A stretch of 64,000 nucleotides of DNA from Zhengitettix transpicula (Eukaryota > Arthropoda > Insecta > Orthoptera > Tetrigidae), in contig CM073590.1 of assembly GCA_037074705.1 (NCBI GenBank), forward strand, positions 162,128,746 through 162,192,745, read 5' to 3'. The stretch's first letter is position 1. Every line of letters starts with the position of its first letter. This document shows, piece after piece, positions 36,951-48,235 of this stretch. Below the pieces are notes generated by a model. That model had not been told where the DNA came from and searched no databases. It saw only the letters and a list, made by a program, of their open reading frames with translations. Both the position numbers and the translations under genes were made by a program.

Positions 36951-37444
36951 TTTTATTTTTAATTTTTTTTTAGGGTAACAGGCTACATGAGGGTAATCCA
37001 CATGGTGGCAACTCCCCTTTAATAGCATAGGAAGGGATTTAAAAGGGGGGATGCGAAAGGGTAGAGGAAGGTATCCAAGGGTTAACTAGGGCTCCCGGGC
37101 TATGGTTTAAGGATCCTACCTGGCAATTCGCCTAAAAGTGATGCAGGAAAACCCTAGAAAAACCTGCATTATGTAGGTCGGGCATTTGGTACTTGTCCCA
37201 CGCCCTTCCGATGACGGGGTTTCAGCTTTCCCCTCTCCGTGCCTTGACCGGTTTAGGAGGCAGTTTGGCCGACTATTCCAATAGGAATAGCTGACAACTC
37301 TTACCGTATGCCCAAGGTCTGCGACCCCGGAACATACACCTCTCTAAACAGGCCGAGGTGCCTCGGCATGTGGGAACCTTAGTTCAAAAAACCATAGAGA
37401 TGTGTCGGCATCCCCAAAGGTAGCCTCCGCCAGAGCCCTCCCCA
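36951..37444 (-). mobile_element. R1 retroposon copy 3, full length with 12-bp target duplication
   Basis: Flanked by ACAACAAACGGT at 36939-36950 and 37445-37456. The T-rich left edge is the poly-A tail of a minus-strand insertion. Length 494 bp. It shares GGCTACATGAGGG, CCGGAACATACACCTCTC and GGCATCCCCAAAGGTAGCC with the copy at 52620. Long variable target duplications with poly-A indicate LINE-machinery retroposition. No Pol III boxes were confirmed, so whether it is a SINE or the 3' end of a LINE is open. Confidence 0.85.
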
Positions 37445-38468
37445 ACAACAAACGGTAAGAGAGTATATAATATATAATGACTATATTAAAAAGTTTAAAT
37501 TATTATGAAAATGTAAATTTATATAAAATGGGAGAAAAATAAAAATATTAAGTTCGTCAATATTGGATTTCGTAGAATTACAAAAATTAATTTGTACTAT
37601 CTCTCGTTATATTTTGCTACTTTTAATTCTTCTATTAAATCATTCAACATAGTCAAATCATTGGTTCTTGTAAAAGTTAAGAGATTGTAGCACTTAAAGT
37701 AATTGTCGCTTCTATTAACAGAACTTTACATACAGTAACCAAACTTTTACAATCTGTACTATTTAAAGGCCATAATGAACCACACAATTGTGTTAGGAAC
37801 TCCGGCCAATACTTACTTAAAACAAATTATACATGTATGTTGTTTCTCTGTTTACTTTCTGTAGCCAACAACTGTCTCCATAAACTGTTTCAGAAAATAT
37901 ACAGGAATTATTAATTGCCTTAAATCTTGTAAATTATTTTCAATAAGAAGTCCCTTTTTGTTCTCTCTGTCGAAATTGGTTTAATACAAGGGATCTGAGA
38001 AAGGTTGCATTTCTTATCTCCATATTTTTCTCTTTACTAAGCATATTTGTTAATATTTTCTGTATTGTTCAATATTCACTAACTGACCATAATGTTGAAG
38101 TATTTAATAACGATCACCTTAATTTACTTACGAACTTGATTTGGATATTTTACTTATTTCTCTTGACTTTTCAATTATTGTGGATAATTATTCTTCTCTG
38201 ACCACCAATTGATATCTTAAATTCACATTTTCTGTACGCCTCCTTCACTATTTTTCTTATCTTCACTTTAACCATACTAGTGCTACGGTTTTGAATCAGA
38301 TTGACCGTGCTATTTTATCTTACCCTAAGTTTCATTCTCTGGCCAATTAATCAATATCACACTGTTAACAGGTTAAATTGAATATTTGATTGGAGAACGA
38401 GGATAATCAAAGCCTACTTAGTCGATAGTCTCAAACAGATTTATAGCTCTATTATTAAAGTAAGATTT

Positions 38469-38490
38469 GTGTGTGTGTGTGTGTGTGTGT
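38469..38490. repeat. GT microsatellite
   Basis: Eleven uninterrupted GT units. Confidence 0.95.
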
Positions 38491-40216
38491 AAACGTCTGT
38501 TTCTTGAACTGAGAAAAAGTAATTGAAATGGTGATAAAACTTGCAAAGGTCTACTTCTATTAAATGATAGTATCAGCTATTAGAAAGTTAACGGAAGCAT
38601 AGGGCATAAACACGAGCATTTCTTCTTCTTAACGATATTGAAGCGTAGAGCATGGATACTTTCTTTGTTTACTATTCAACTGCTCCAGCACCCTCTATCC
38701 CCCGATACATATATCTGTCTCCATTTTCGTTTGCCATTAAGTCACAATAATTTTCGTAACCATACATTTCAGAGCGCGTTAATAAATTTCATTTAAATAT
38801 TTTCCTGTTATAGCTTTAAACTTTGTGGGGGGATAGTATGTTACAACGAACAGCTTCATGAAATGATTTTTGAAATTTGGTGACTTTCAAATTCGAGTTA
38901 ATCCACAAAGAAATTGTATTATAAATTTAACACTAAAAAGAAATTTCATAAAACAGGTACAAAACATTGGAGTTGTAATAATTTATAGCAGGATCATGTA
39001 ATAGCACATTTGTTTAGAACTTTATTTTTTTTTCAAAGAAGGTAAAACACCCTGGTTTGCGGAATTTATAAACATTATTTTGCATCGTTATGTATATGTG
39101 GCCGTATATTTTGTTAGGAATCACAAAAAAATACAAGAACTATTAAGCAAATGCATGAATGACGAATTAGGTACACAGATCATTACATTGATCTCAAACC
39201 AAAAATAGCGAAGTCAATTTTATGAAATTCTCAGAACGTCTCTAACTGATTTGGGAGTATTTTACTATTGATGCGAAAATTGCAAAACTGTCTTATGATT
39301 TGACATTGAGAGTTTAATCGTTTTGTACAAATGTTTTAAAATGTGAAATGTGAGCTATTAAGCGAGGTAGTGTCGTTGAAATTATTATTACCATAATCCA
39401 ACTTATTTCGCTGTAAGAAGTACGTGTGTGAATTTTTATGTCTGGTGTTCTCTGCTCAATAGTCGAGTTTTCGTTCGTGCGACGCGGCGGCAGAAATATA
39501 ATTCAATGCATCGAGCAAAGGAATGAAATAATGGCCTTGCCATAAGAGTCCGTTCGAGGTTCTTGTTCCCCTGCATCGGGGAGATTTAAGCTTTGAGTGG
39601 GTGACGTTTTTAGAAGCGGCAATTCTTCAGACGTCCGGAGCGGGCCGTGAGGTGGCGCAACACGCCCTAACGGCAACATTATCGCACAGGGCGGGGGAGT
39701 TATGGTAACTCGATACAGCAAGGGCGCTGTTTTATTGCCCCTCGCCGTCACCAATTTCCCAAATCTCTTTACAGCTTCCTCTCAATCTCAGCTCCCCAGC
39801 CAGTAAACTGATACAGTATCTTTACAACCTGTACCGCGCCGGATTGGCCCTTTCTTCTCACTGGCTGCTAATCCCATCTAATTTTCTCAGTAACACGTAA
39901 CACAAAATTACACCTTTCTCGTGAAGCTCAGAGCTGAGACGCCAAGGAAACAGAACACAACACGACCTCCGCATTTCTTTTTTACTTTAACTATGCACGC
40001 GGTCGGAAGATTTGAAAATGAAGAATGAAACTGGGAAAAAAGCCCGCACCGACCTTCCTGATTCGAACGTAAAAAAGTGGCAAATGCAATTACATATTTG
40101 ATATAGACTTTTTATAATCACGATGATTACTGATTAGTGATCAAGAATCTATCTCATCTTAACAAGTTCCCGTTATAAAGCGATTGCGTTTAAGATTATA
40201 TATAAATATATGTACA

Positions 40217-40248
<32 letters not shown>

Positions 40249-41771
40249 AATGTATGTATGTATTTACATACAAATGGGCAGTTTGCCCGAGGGCAGATGC
40301 ATGAAATCACAATTTAATTACAAATTAAATAAAGAAAGTTACTATAAAGGAAAAGAGAGTAAATTAATATAATTATTTTAAAATATAAGCTTGGTTTGGG
40401 GATATTATTTCAACTATAAATACATGTACATAACATTATATTAATTAAAGGTCAATTTTGAATAAGTGAAATAAAGTATAAATATTGTACTGGTCTGAAA
40501 ATAAGAAAATCGGAAAAATATCTGAATAAAGAGATTAACTAACTATTTAACTATCTAACGTTACAAGGAATGTTACTATTTTTCTTTAGTTTATAACGGA
40601 GCACTATAACTTCACTTATGCACTTCACTACACTACTCTATATTCACTAGAGAGTACAGATTAAGTCTAAATTTTCTTTCCGTTAGAGAACTTTCTCCGA
40701 AAACTCTTGCACGTAAATTGTTTCAGTTATTTATTGTCCTATTTAGGAATGAATATTTTCCAACATCTGTTTTTGCTGTCTGGCATTTAACTTGTGGTCA
40801 TCAGTCCTCCCGTACAGAGTCAGTTCCCTCAATCTATATATATTATAATCGGAGTAATCATTCAAAGATAAATAAAGGCCAGATAACGAATCTTAATACA
40901 TGTAAGTGATTGGAACAGCTTTAAAATTTTGCATGTTGTGATACATGTATTTAAGAGAATTATCTTGAAGGAGATTTATATTTTTAATAAATTGAGTCTC
41001 ATAATGAACAAAAGGAGTTAGATTGGGATAATTGTTAAGGTATATGTTTGTGCATTGAAAAACTTTTTATCGTTGTTGGTAGTTTCGAGAATATCCATAG
41101 GCATAAATAGGGTTAAAGTTTTAAATGGCTATTTAATTATGTCGATTTTTGATTGCGGTAATATATAATTGCAGATTAAGGGAAATATGAAGGTTTTATT
41201 TATAACTAAGTTTTTAATACGTAAATTATGAAGTATTGTAAAAACCTGATTGTTAATATGAGGCCGATGGCTGATGAAACTTTTATGAACGTATAGAGCT
41301 ACAAAATCGTATTTTGGCTTCAGATGTACATTTACGTTTCGAGCAAATGAGGAATAAACTTATGTAATAAAGTTAATATTAACACAAAATTTCTCTCTAA
41401 TTATCGGTGCACTTGAGCAATAGAGTGTCTACTATTTTAAAAAAAACGAAATTTTCCAGTACTTTTTTATTACACAAATCAAAACTCCAAACAAAACAAG
41501 ACCAAAGTCATCAACTGCCACAAAAAAACTAACGACATAGGGCCTACTCAATCACCCAAACATTATTATTTTGCGTCATATTATTATTGAACTTCTACGA
41601 ATGTACTAAGTTCATTACACGTGGGTTTGGTAGCAGGTACATTATGGCTTACGAAATTCCGATGATTGTATGATGTAATTGTACTGATGACATTGATGGT
41701 CAATTTAGCTATGTTTGCAGATTAATATGGCCATTGAATTCGATAGCTAATGAATATGACTGAATATGACA

Positions 41772-42316
41772 GTTTAAATAAATTGTATTATTTTTTTCCA
41801 CGTAACTTCTTGGAACGCAATACCCATATTATACTTTGGCGACATATAATTCTCTTACTATAACATGTGAAAGTTCGTAAAACTTTATAATATGTAATGA
41901 AAAATATCAATCAGAATTATTAAAAATAAATTTGATTTGATTTACAATTTATTATTTATTCATGTAAATAGTCAATCGTGAATACACACACATTTTTAAA
42001 TATTTAGTAAACATTTCTTTTGTCTGTGGGTATATTAGCCATTGGATATTTCTAAAACTGAGAATAAAATTTAAATAATATTCCATTTATTTTTAATATT
42101 TTCTGATTGATCATGGTTGTCTCCAAACTGACCCAGAAACCGATTTTCACAACCATAACTCTTTATTTAAAATAAATGTGGACTTTACAGGCGACGAAAA
42201 TTAAGAGATGTGGTGATTAGAGAAAATCCTTAAGAACTATGAAAACACATACTGAAGTATCTTTCCAATGTTAAAAACCTGGGTAGAAGAAGTTTTTGAT
42301 CGTCTTTCAAATAGGT
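41772..42316. repeat. 545-bp inverted repeat, right arm
   Basis: The reverse complement of 36138-36682. Landmarks include CTTGGAACGCAATACCCATA, AATACACACACATTTT and CCTGGGTAGAAGAAG. The open frame at 42237-42422 is incidental. Confidence 0.9.
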
Positions 42317-43056
42317 TTTTAATAAAAAAAATTTTTGTATGCTTTGCTGATTTATCCGTTTTTTTTCGTGATATTTTAGGGTATATCAAAAAGGAAATTA
42401 ACTGAGTACCTTCATATTTCACGAAATCTATCTTGAATTGAAAACGTATCTAAGTTCCAATCGTAAATTAAATATATTCTATTAATAAGCAGTAAACTTA
42501 CTGACAGGAATAGTTCAATATTTATTGATTTTAAGGAACGTTGTCTGAATATTATTTGAGAAATCAAGTTTGGAAAAGCGAAAAGTAATATTGTCAATTT
42601 GAAATTTATTCAATTATAAAATGTAGCTAGGAAGAAACCTGTATAACAAAACATGGCAACATTTTATAATGTAACCAGTAAGACTTCTTGTACAAATATA
42701 GACCTATAAGCAGAATTTTATGGGCTATACGACACTGAAACAAAATCCCCAGTAGACTAAATTTTTATAAGACAAAGTGTAACCGAAATTTTATTCCAGT
42801 TGTCACCATCATATACACGGTATCACGTTTGTTACATGTTATTTTTTCAATACATATGCAACTTTTGTTCTAATTCTCAATATGTGTTTGTAAGACTTCT
42901 AAATTGTTATTTATTTGGTCATTGGGTCACCTAGGCACAGGAACATACGCACATTTATAATTACTGTATCATTAAAAAATATATCATCACAATTTCATTT
43001 TTCATTTTTCTGTTACGTTTCCAAGTTTTACTTAAAATTAAAAATATGATAAGGTT
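42317..43056. other. AT-rich intronic sequence, no recognised feature
   Basis: Nothing recognised up to the TA array before LTR copy f. Confidence 0.4.
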
Positions 43057-43759
43057 ATATATATATATATATATTGTAATGCATATAATATAATGCATTG
43101 GATTAAAAACAGCGCACATGTCGTGGAGAGAATGCGTGGGAAAAGTAACCGCGGGTCCTGGCACGAGGTGACATGACGGAGCGGTAAGACATTTATCTAG
43201 GATGAGTGCTGGTGAGCGGCAGAGAGGAAGCCGTAATTTGTAGAGAGAGTGTGACGGTGCGGCAATTAGGTCTAAAGAGTGATTGCAATGTATTATTAGC
43301 TTATTGATTTGGGGAACGGCGTGAAGAATTAGTAACGCAGAACGTGGGCGAGCAGATGTTCCCAAAGTGGCTATGTTAGAGCAGGCTATTGTCTCTGACG
43401 AATGACCTGACAAGTGCTTGGGACTTGCAAGAAAAGATTTTGTGCGAGTCGGACAAAAGAGAGCAGCCGACAAGTCATGAGTAATTGCGGGGGCGAAATA
43501 CTACAGCTGCAAGCGTGTCGAATGGCACAATTACTTGGGATGATGAGGGTCCAGGCACTTGTTGACTTAGGATCTGGAGAAATTAGTATCGCGCACTTGC
43601 GAGCGGAGAGGTCCAAAGACAAATTGTATCTGTCGCGATTGTCGGGTTTCGAAAGGCGGAAGGACCCCAGTGGCCGGGACGTAAATTTCAGTAATGGGAT
43701 TCTGTCACCGCGCCGCTGCGACGAAACTTTGCATCAAAAGAAAAACAAAGGGCTAGGGG

Positions 43760-43767
43760 TATATATA
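43760..43767 (+). promoter_or_regulatory. TATA box of LTR copy f
   Basis: TATATATA followed by AGGGGAAATAACC. A Pol II start about 24-30 nt downstream would fall at about 43790, where the tandem repeat begins. Predicted by position only. Confidence 0.55.
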
Positions 43768-43790
43768 GGGGAAATAACCTATTGTTAAGA

Positions 43791-43931
43791 ACAGTTAGCG
43801 TGGGAGCGAGGTGGAGGACGCATCGAAGAGACAGTTAACAGTTAGCGTGGGAGCGAGGTGGAGGACGCATCGAAGAGACAGTTAACAGTTAGCGTGGGAG
43901 CGAGGCGGAGGACGCATCGAAGAGACAGTTA
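43791..43931 (+). repeat. three exact-length 47-bp tandem repeats in LTR copy f
   Basis: Units 43791-43837, 43838-43884 and 43885-43931, each starting ACAGTTAGCGTGGGAGCGAG. The first two are identical and the third has one C for T. The homogeneity implies recent duplication. Confidence 0.95.
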
Positions 43932-44890
43932 GTCAGTCAGCAAAACCATAACAGCTATAAACATTTTTAAAATACAGAAGCTCTATCCGTATGAGTAGGA
44001 GAATTGGACCTGTCTTCGATGGCAGGCGACCTGGATGCAGCAACGACGTCAAGGAGTGTCACGGCGAACCAGTGATATTGTGTTAGAGTCAGTGAGTGAA
44101 TGTCAAGGCTATAAAGTGAGTGTCTTAAGAACGAGTCGAAGTAAACTTGAGAAACCGTAAGTTGGAATGCATAATATTAACAGATGTAAACGTTATTAAA
44201 GGATAACAGTCAGATATCGTTCTCTTCTTTTGATAATAAAGTTAGAAGCAATCTATAGGTTAAGTTCATTAATAAATTTAGTAAATACTTTTGTTTAATT
44301 TAAAACTTAAATGTTGGGTCTTTTTAAATAGTTCGATTCTGTCCGTTGTCAAACCCAGTAGAGACCCATGAGAGCAAGAGTTTCTTATTATAATGGTAAA
44401 ATATTAAATTCAATTGTAAATTCTTCTTGTGTTAATAAATTTTTTTGTTAAAATCAAAGCTTATATATTTTTTTTATTGATGACCCTGTGTGGTTATTAC
44501 AATATATATATTAGTTCCATTACATTATGTCTTTAATATTTACAGAACTCTACATACAAAAGATCTTCGAATTGATTAATTAAAATTCAAGAGATTTCAA
44601 GGCAAAATTTCTAATTTTTTCAGTGTGGTACCCGACGTCACTCTGACCGACGTTTTTCATTCAACGTAATTCTGAAAAATTAAGAGGGAACATTATAGAA
44701 GTCAATTTCTATTATCGTGCGAAAGAATTGATCTCTCAACGGAGCTGAAGGCCCACATTATCATAAGAGTTGTGGCCCTTGTCTATATACTGGGTGATTC
44801 TATGGTCATAGGAAATCTTTGAGGAATGGTAACGATTAATAAAACATAAATATTTTGTATTGGAATGTACGGTCGGAAGATGTGCGTTGA

Positions 44891-45259
44891 GGCACGAACA
44901 CAAAATATGAGACATGAAATGAAAAACATTGTTTATTTACAACATCATCGCAAAGTGATTCTTTCCTTCAAATTTCTACGATAAATACTTAAAATTTATT
45001 GATTAAGTCTGATGGGGACATCTGAAGGCCATCATTTACATGACTCTAGTTGACTCAATTGAGGACTTCGTTGCGGCTGAAAGCGTGAGTGAAATGCGAA
45101 CCTTTGGGACTGTTCGCCAAACACTCCTTCGACGCTACCATGCATGTTGATGGCCATAATTTTTTGAGCAAATACTGTAAACATTGCTGGAAAGAATCGC
45201 TTTACGATAATGTTGTAAATAAACAATTTTTTTTCATGTCTTATTTTTGTGTTCGTGCC
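44891..45259. repeat. fold-back element with about 72-bp arms
   Basis: The left arm 44891-44966 (GGCACGAACACAAAATATGA ... GATTCTTTCC) and right arm 45189-45259 are reverse complements with about 10% mismatch. An inner pair GGCCATCA / TGATGGCC lies at about 45028 and 45150. The overlapping open frames on both strands follow from the symmetry and are not genes. Confidence 0.75.
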
Positions 45260-45401
45260 ACTTTCGACCATGCATTTTTAATTAAAGTTTATAACGGTCG
45301 CGTCGACATCGTGATCATTGGCGAACCGTATGTTATTTACAATAGTTTCTTAGCGTTATTATTTACATACAATCTTAACATTATTAGCAATTTGGTTTCT
45401 A

Positions 45402-46081
45402 TATCTCTTCACTTATGTTTGCTTCCTCGATAAATCTGATGATGTCCAAGGCATCTGTCGTTGAAGTACAGAGGCCTGAGATGTGGTGTTTTTCGATTTT
45501 TTTTCTTCTGATATTGTGATACCTTCTGGAATAGAAGAGTACATGGGGAATAGTCAGTGGTTGACTGCATTCTTCACAGGTTGGAAAATAGGAACGCATG
45601 AGTATAAACCGAGTGGAGGGTTTTTACTCTAGATAGCATCACCTGTTTCTTTCTGTTTATGGTTTTGGGAATTGTTATATCTTTGTAGGTTACTAGTCCA
45701 CTGTGAATTATTCCGTTGTTCCTCCTTCTCCTTTCTTCGTTCCACCTGTTTTCGAGTTTTCCTTAACAGAACTTCCACGTTTCCTTGCTGTTGCACTGGA
45801 ATTCGTTTTCTCTGTTGCGTATGCTTTTCGATGCTACTTTTGCCAACTTGACGGCCCTGAGGTTTCCAGGTATTCATCTATGCGCAGGGATCAATGCTAT
45901 ATAGATGTTTTGATTTTCTATTGCTTATCTTCGTGATATTGTCCCTAATGAGGTTCAATGTTTTGTTCCTTTCTTGGGGGTTTATGATATCTTTGATTGC
46001 TTCCGATGAGTCTGTTAGAATCAGGTTATTGTTATCCGGGATGTTTATGCAGAGTTCAGTGGCCATGTAGATAGATACCAT
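45402..46081 (-). pseudogene. LINE ORF2 C-terminus: RNase H and zinc-knuckle remnant
   Basis: On the minus strand, with frameshifts, ELCINIPDNNNLILTDSSEA resembles the ILTDS block of retrotransposon RNase H (46081-45878). A middle part (45877-45629) is shifted. The last part (about 45599-45402) has CEECSQPLTIPHVLFYSRRY, the CCHC-like end with the final Cys replaced, and the closing block DIIRFIEEANI. This order (RNase H then CCHC then terminal helix) is that of I/R1/LOA-type LINE ORF2. No RT part was seen upstream before the LTR at 46199. Confidence 0.65.
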
Positions 46082-46166
46082 GCATTGCTATACGAAAAAA
46101 TGGATGCTTTAGTAAGTTGTGCCACCGTTCAAAGTATGTCCGTGGAATCACCCAGGATACATACAA

Positions 46167-46198
<32 letters not shown>

Positions 46199-46201
<3 letters not shown>

Positions 46202-47162
46202 AATGCCAATTAATTAAGACATTAATTGTGAAATTTAAATCTAAATTGTTTGAGAAATCCTTTGTAGTGGCAGGAGCTTTTGAAATAACAATAGAAAACC
46301 GGCTCTGTTCCTTTGTCGGAAGGTCCGTCAAAATGGTGTATGCGCGCTAAATTGCTAGACTAGAGTACAGTTCGCGGGAAGGTTTGGTGAAGTACAGATC
46401 GCAGGGAGATTTGGTGAGATACAGTTCACGGAAAGACCTCGTCGAGGTATAACAGTTTTTGGAAGGAGAATTCAACAGGGTTGGTAATTAGCAGGACAAA
46501 GTAAAACATTCATAAAAGTCGAAACCTGCTAAGAAAAAGCAGTTTTGTGTCCATAGCCGGTCATAAATAGCAAAAGTTTCGGTTGAAGTCCGGAACAATA
46601 AAGACAGCCCAATCGACAAATCGCAGAAGTCACCTAGGGCGAGCGGTCAACCGATAGATGACGAAAGGAGGATCATTCGAGTTCCTGACATAATATAAAA
46701 TTTTGGCTTAAAAATTTGGTGTAGAATGTGTGAGTTTAGAAGCAGTGTAAAACCCGCAATAGTGTTTTCGAAAATGGAAGGTATGCTGGAATGCTGGGCA
46801 GGCGTGAGTAACAATTAAAAAAACAATTAATTATGCAAACGTAATTGAAAGATAGCAGTCAGATTTCGTTCTCTCTTTTTGATTAAAATTGTTAATCAGA
46901 GTCAATATTTTTACTTTTAATTTCGTTCACAACTAAATTTCGCTCTAGTTTAATTGACGAGTAAACTTCTTCTCTTTTATTTGAGATTTGTTGTTGATAA
47001 GATTATAAATATTATTGATTTGTCCATTATCAAACCCAGTGAAGACCCTGAGATATTCAATAGTATAAATTTGTAATTGTTTGAGTTATTGCCACAATAA
47101 ATCTTTTGTTTGTAAATTTTATTGATCTTTTCATTTAATAAAAAGCCATCCATTTGAATATT

Positions 47163-47165
<3 letters not shown>
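46199..47165 (+). mobile_element. solo LTR copy g (ATAT target)
   Basis: 967 bp, TGTAATGCC...TTACA, with TA arrays on both sides (46171-46198 and 47166-47201). It is most similar to copy a: both carry AATGG.GTATGCGCGCT about 150 bp in. It has a three-unit repeat of about 30 bp (AGTACAGTTCGCGGGAAGG type) at 46364-46445, donor-like GTGAGT at 46804-46809, CATTATCAAACCCAGTGAAG at 47025 and AATAAA near 47097. Confidence 0.82.

Positions 47166-47201
<36 letters not shown>
47166..47201. repeat. TA microsatellite right of LTR g
   Basis: About 18 AT units directly after TTACA. With the left array this looks like one array split by the LTR insertion. Confidence 0.9.
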
Positions 47202-47204
<3 letters not shown>

Positions 47205-48059
47205 ACACGTATCTGGGACATACGTTATTTCTACAGATTTTGTTCCGTTTTAACGACAATTAATATTTTCTTTATGAAATACTAGTACAAGCGATAACTG
47301 GAAAACTCTGCGGTGTTCAGGGAAAAAATAAATAAATTATTATATATGATGAACTAGGCAGCGAAAGGTGGAATATATTTACTAGAATAAATACAAAGGC
47401 AAGACTGACTAAATTGAAATCGTATATTACAGTAGTTTGGAATTGGAATTGGAATTGAGAAAAATAGTCGTATAATATAAATACTGGCATCAACATTTAA
47501 TAAAACTATTTATCTCTGTATCATAAATAAGGAAACATTTACCTTCAATATCTTCTGTAAGTTGGTGACAAGAGATTTATTTAGCCGTTTAAAATAATAC
47601 GAAGAGTAGGAAAACTATTGGGGTTCAGGGAGAAGAAGAATGGAAGCAACAAGAACGATTGCAGAGCGAGGCGCAGATTCTAATCTTCTACTTGCACTCT
47701 CCTTGCCCCAGAACATTTTCAGAGTCTTTGTCGATAAAACAGTGCATATCTTTAATCAGACAGCTCATTACTGCTGGAGCTCGAATGAAACTGATTCACC
47801 AGTAATCTCGGAATTTCAGCGGTAGGTTCTGAAAGTACGAATGCCGTGTAACGGCCATTATAAATATTCATTTGGTTAAATTCTTAAAATCTAAAATAAT
47901 TATCGCAAATAATTATTTCTCCTTGTATAGCTATAAAATGTTTATAAGGCCAAATTCATGTCCACAGTCTCCCTTTGACTCATTAATTTGGATTTAGAGT
48001 TGATTAACATGTAAAACGATTGTGTATCAAAGCTACAGCTGACGTGAAGGGACATATTT
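47202..48059. other. AT-rich intronic sequence, no recognised feature
   Basis: Nothing recognised. Confidence 0.4.
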
Positions 48060-48235
48060 AGTTATTTAGGTAGTTTTACTGATTCAACAACTTTCACATC
48101 GCCTGTAATCGGACTCCCACGACGATTGTTACAGATGATTATTTTACGAGTAAAGACATCACAATCACCTCTTACTAGTAGCCGTTTAGCGCAAGAACAC
48201 AGTGTTCGACACTTTTCGACATGTAAAATCTACGC
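48060..48235 (+). repeat. unknown dispersed repeat, copy 1
   Basis: Matches 50285-50445 in the same orientation, with shared CATCGCC.GTAAT.GGACTC, TTACAGAT.ATTAT..TACGAG and GTTTAGCGC..AACA blocks. Roughly 75-80% identity by eye. Limits are uncertain. Confidence 0.6.

Larger units (their letters stand above)
36683..41771. other. 5.1-kb interior between the 545-bp inverted repeats
   Basis: Mostly AT-rich and without a recognisable gene. It contains the R1 insertion at 36951-37444, a GT microsatellite, a GC-richer stretch at 39480-39860 and a TA-rich stretch near 40200. No polymerase, integrase, transposase or Rep/helicase motif was seen. Confidence 0.5.
43075..44501 (+). mobile_element. solo LTR copy f (ATAT target duplication)
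   Basis: 1427 bp, TGTAATGC...TTACA, between ATAT at 43071-43074 and 44502-44505, next to a TA array. It has a TATA box TATATATA at 43760-43767 and a triple 47-bp repeat from 43791. Then come GTTAGAGTCAGTGAG near 44083, donor CCGTAAGT at 44155-44162, GTCAAACCCAGTAGAGACCC near 44348 and AATAAA near 44440. It is the longest of the solo copies because its upstream (U3-like) part is longer. No coding region. Confidence 0.82.

Noticed and set aside
36683..41771. Maverick/Polinton genes between the inverted repeats
   Set aside because: No polymerase B, integrase, protease or capsid motif was seen in any open frame.
43414..43788. 124-codon open frame in LTR copy f
   Set aside because: Lies in the upstream part of an LTR, overlaps opposite-strand frames and shows no domain.
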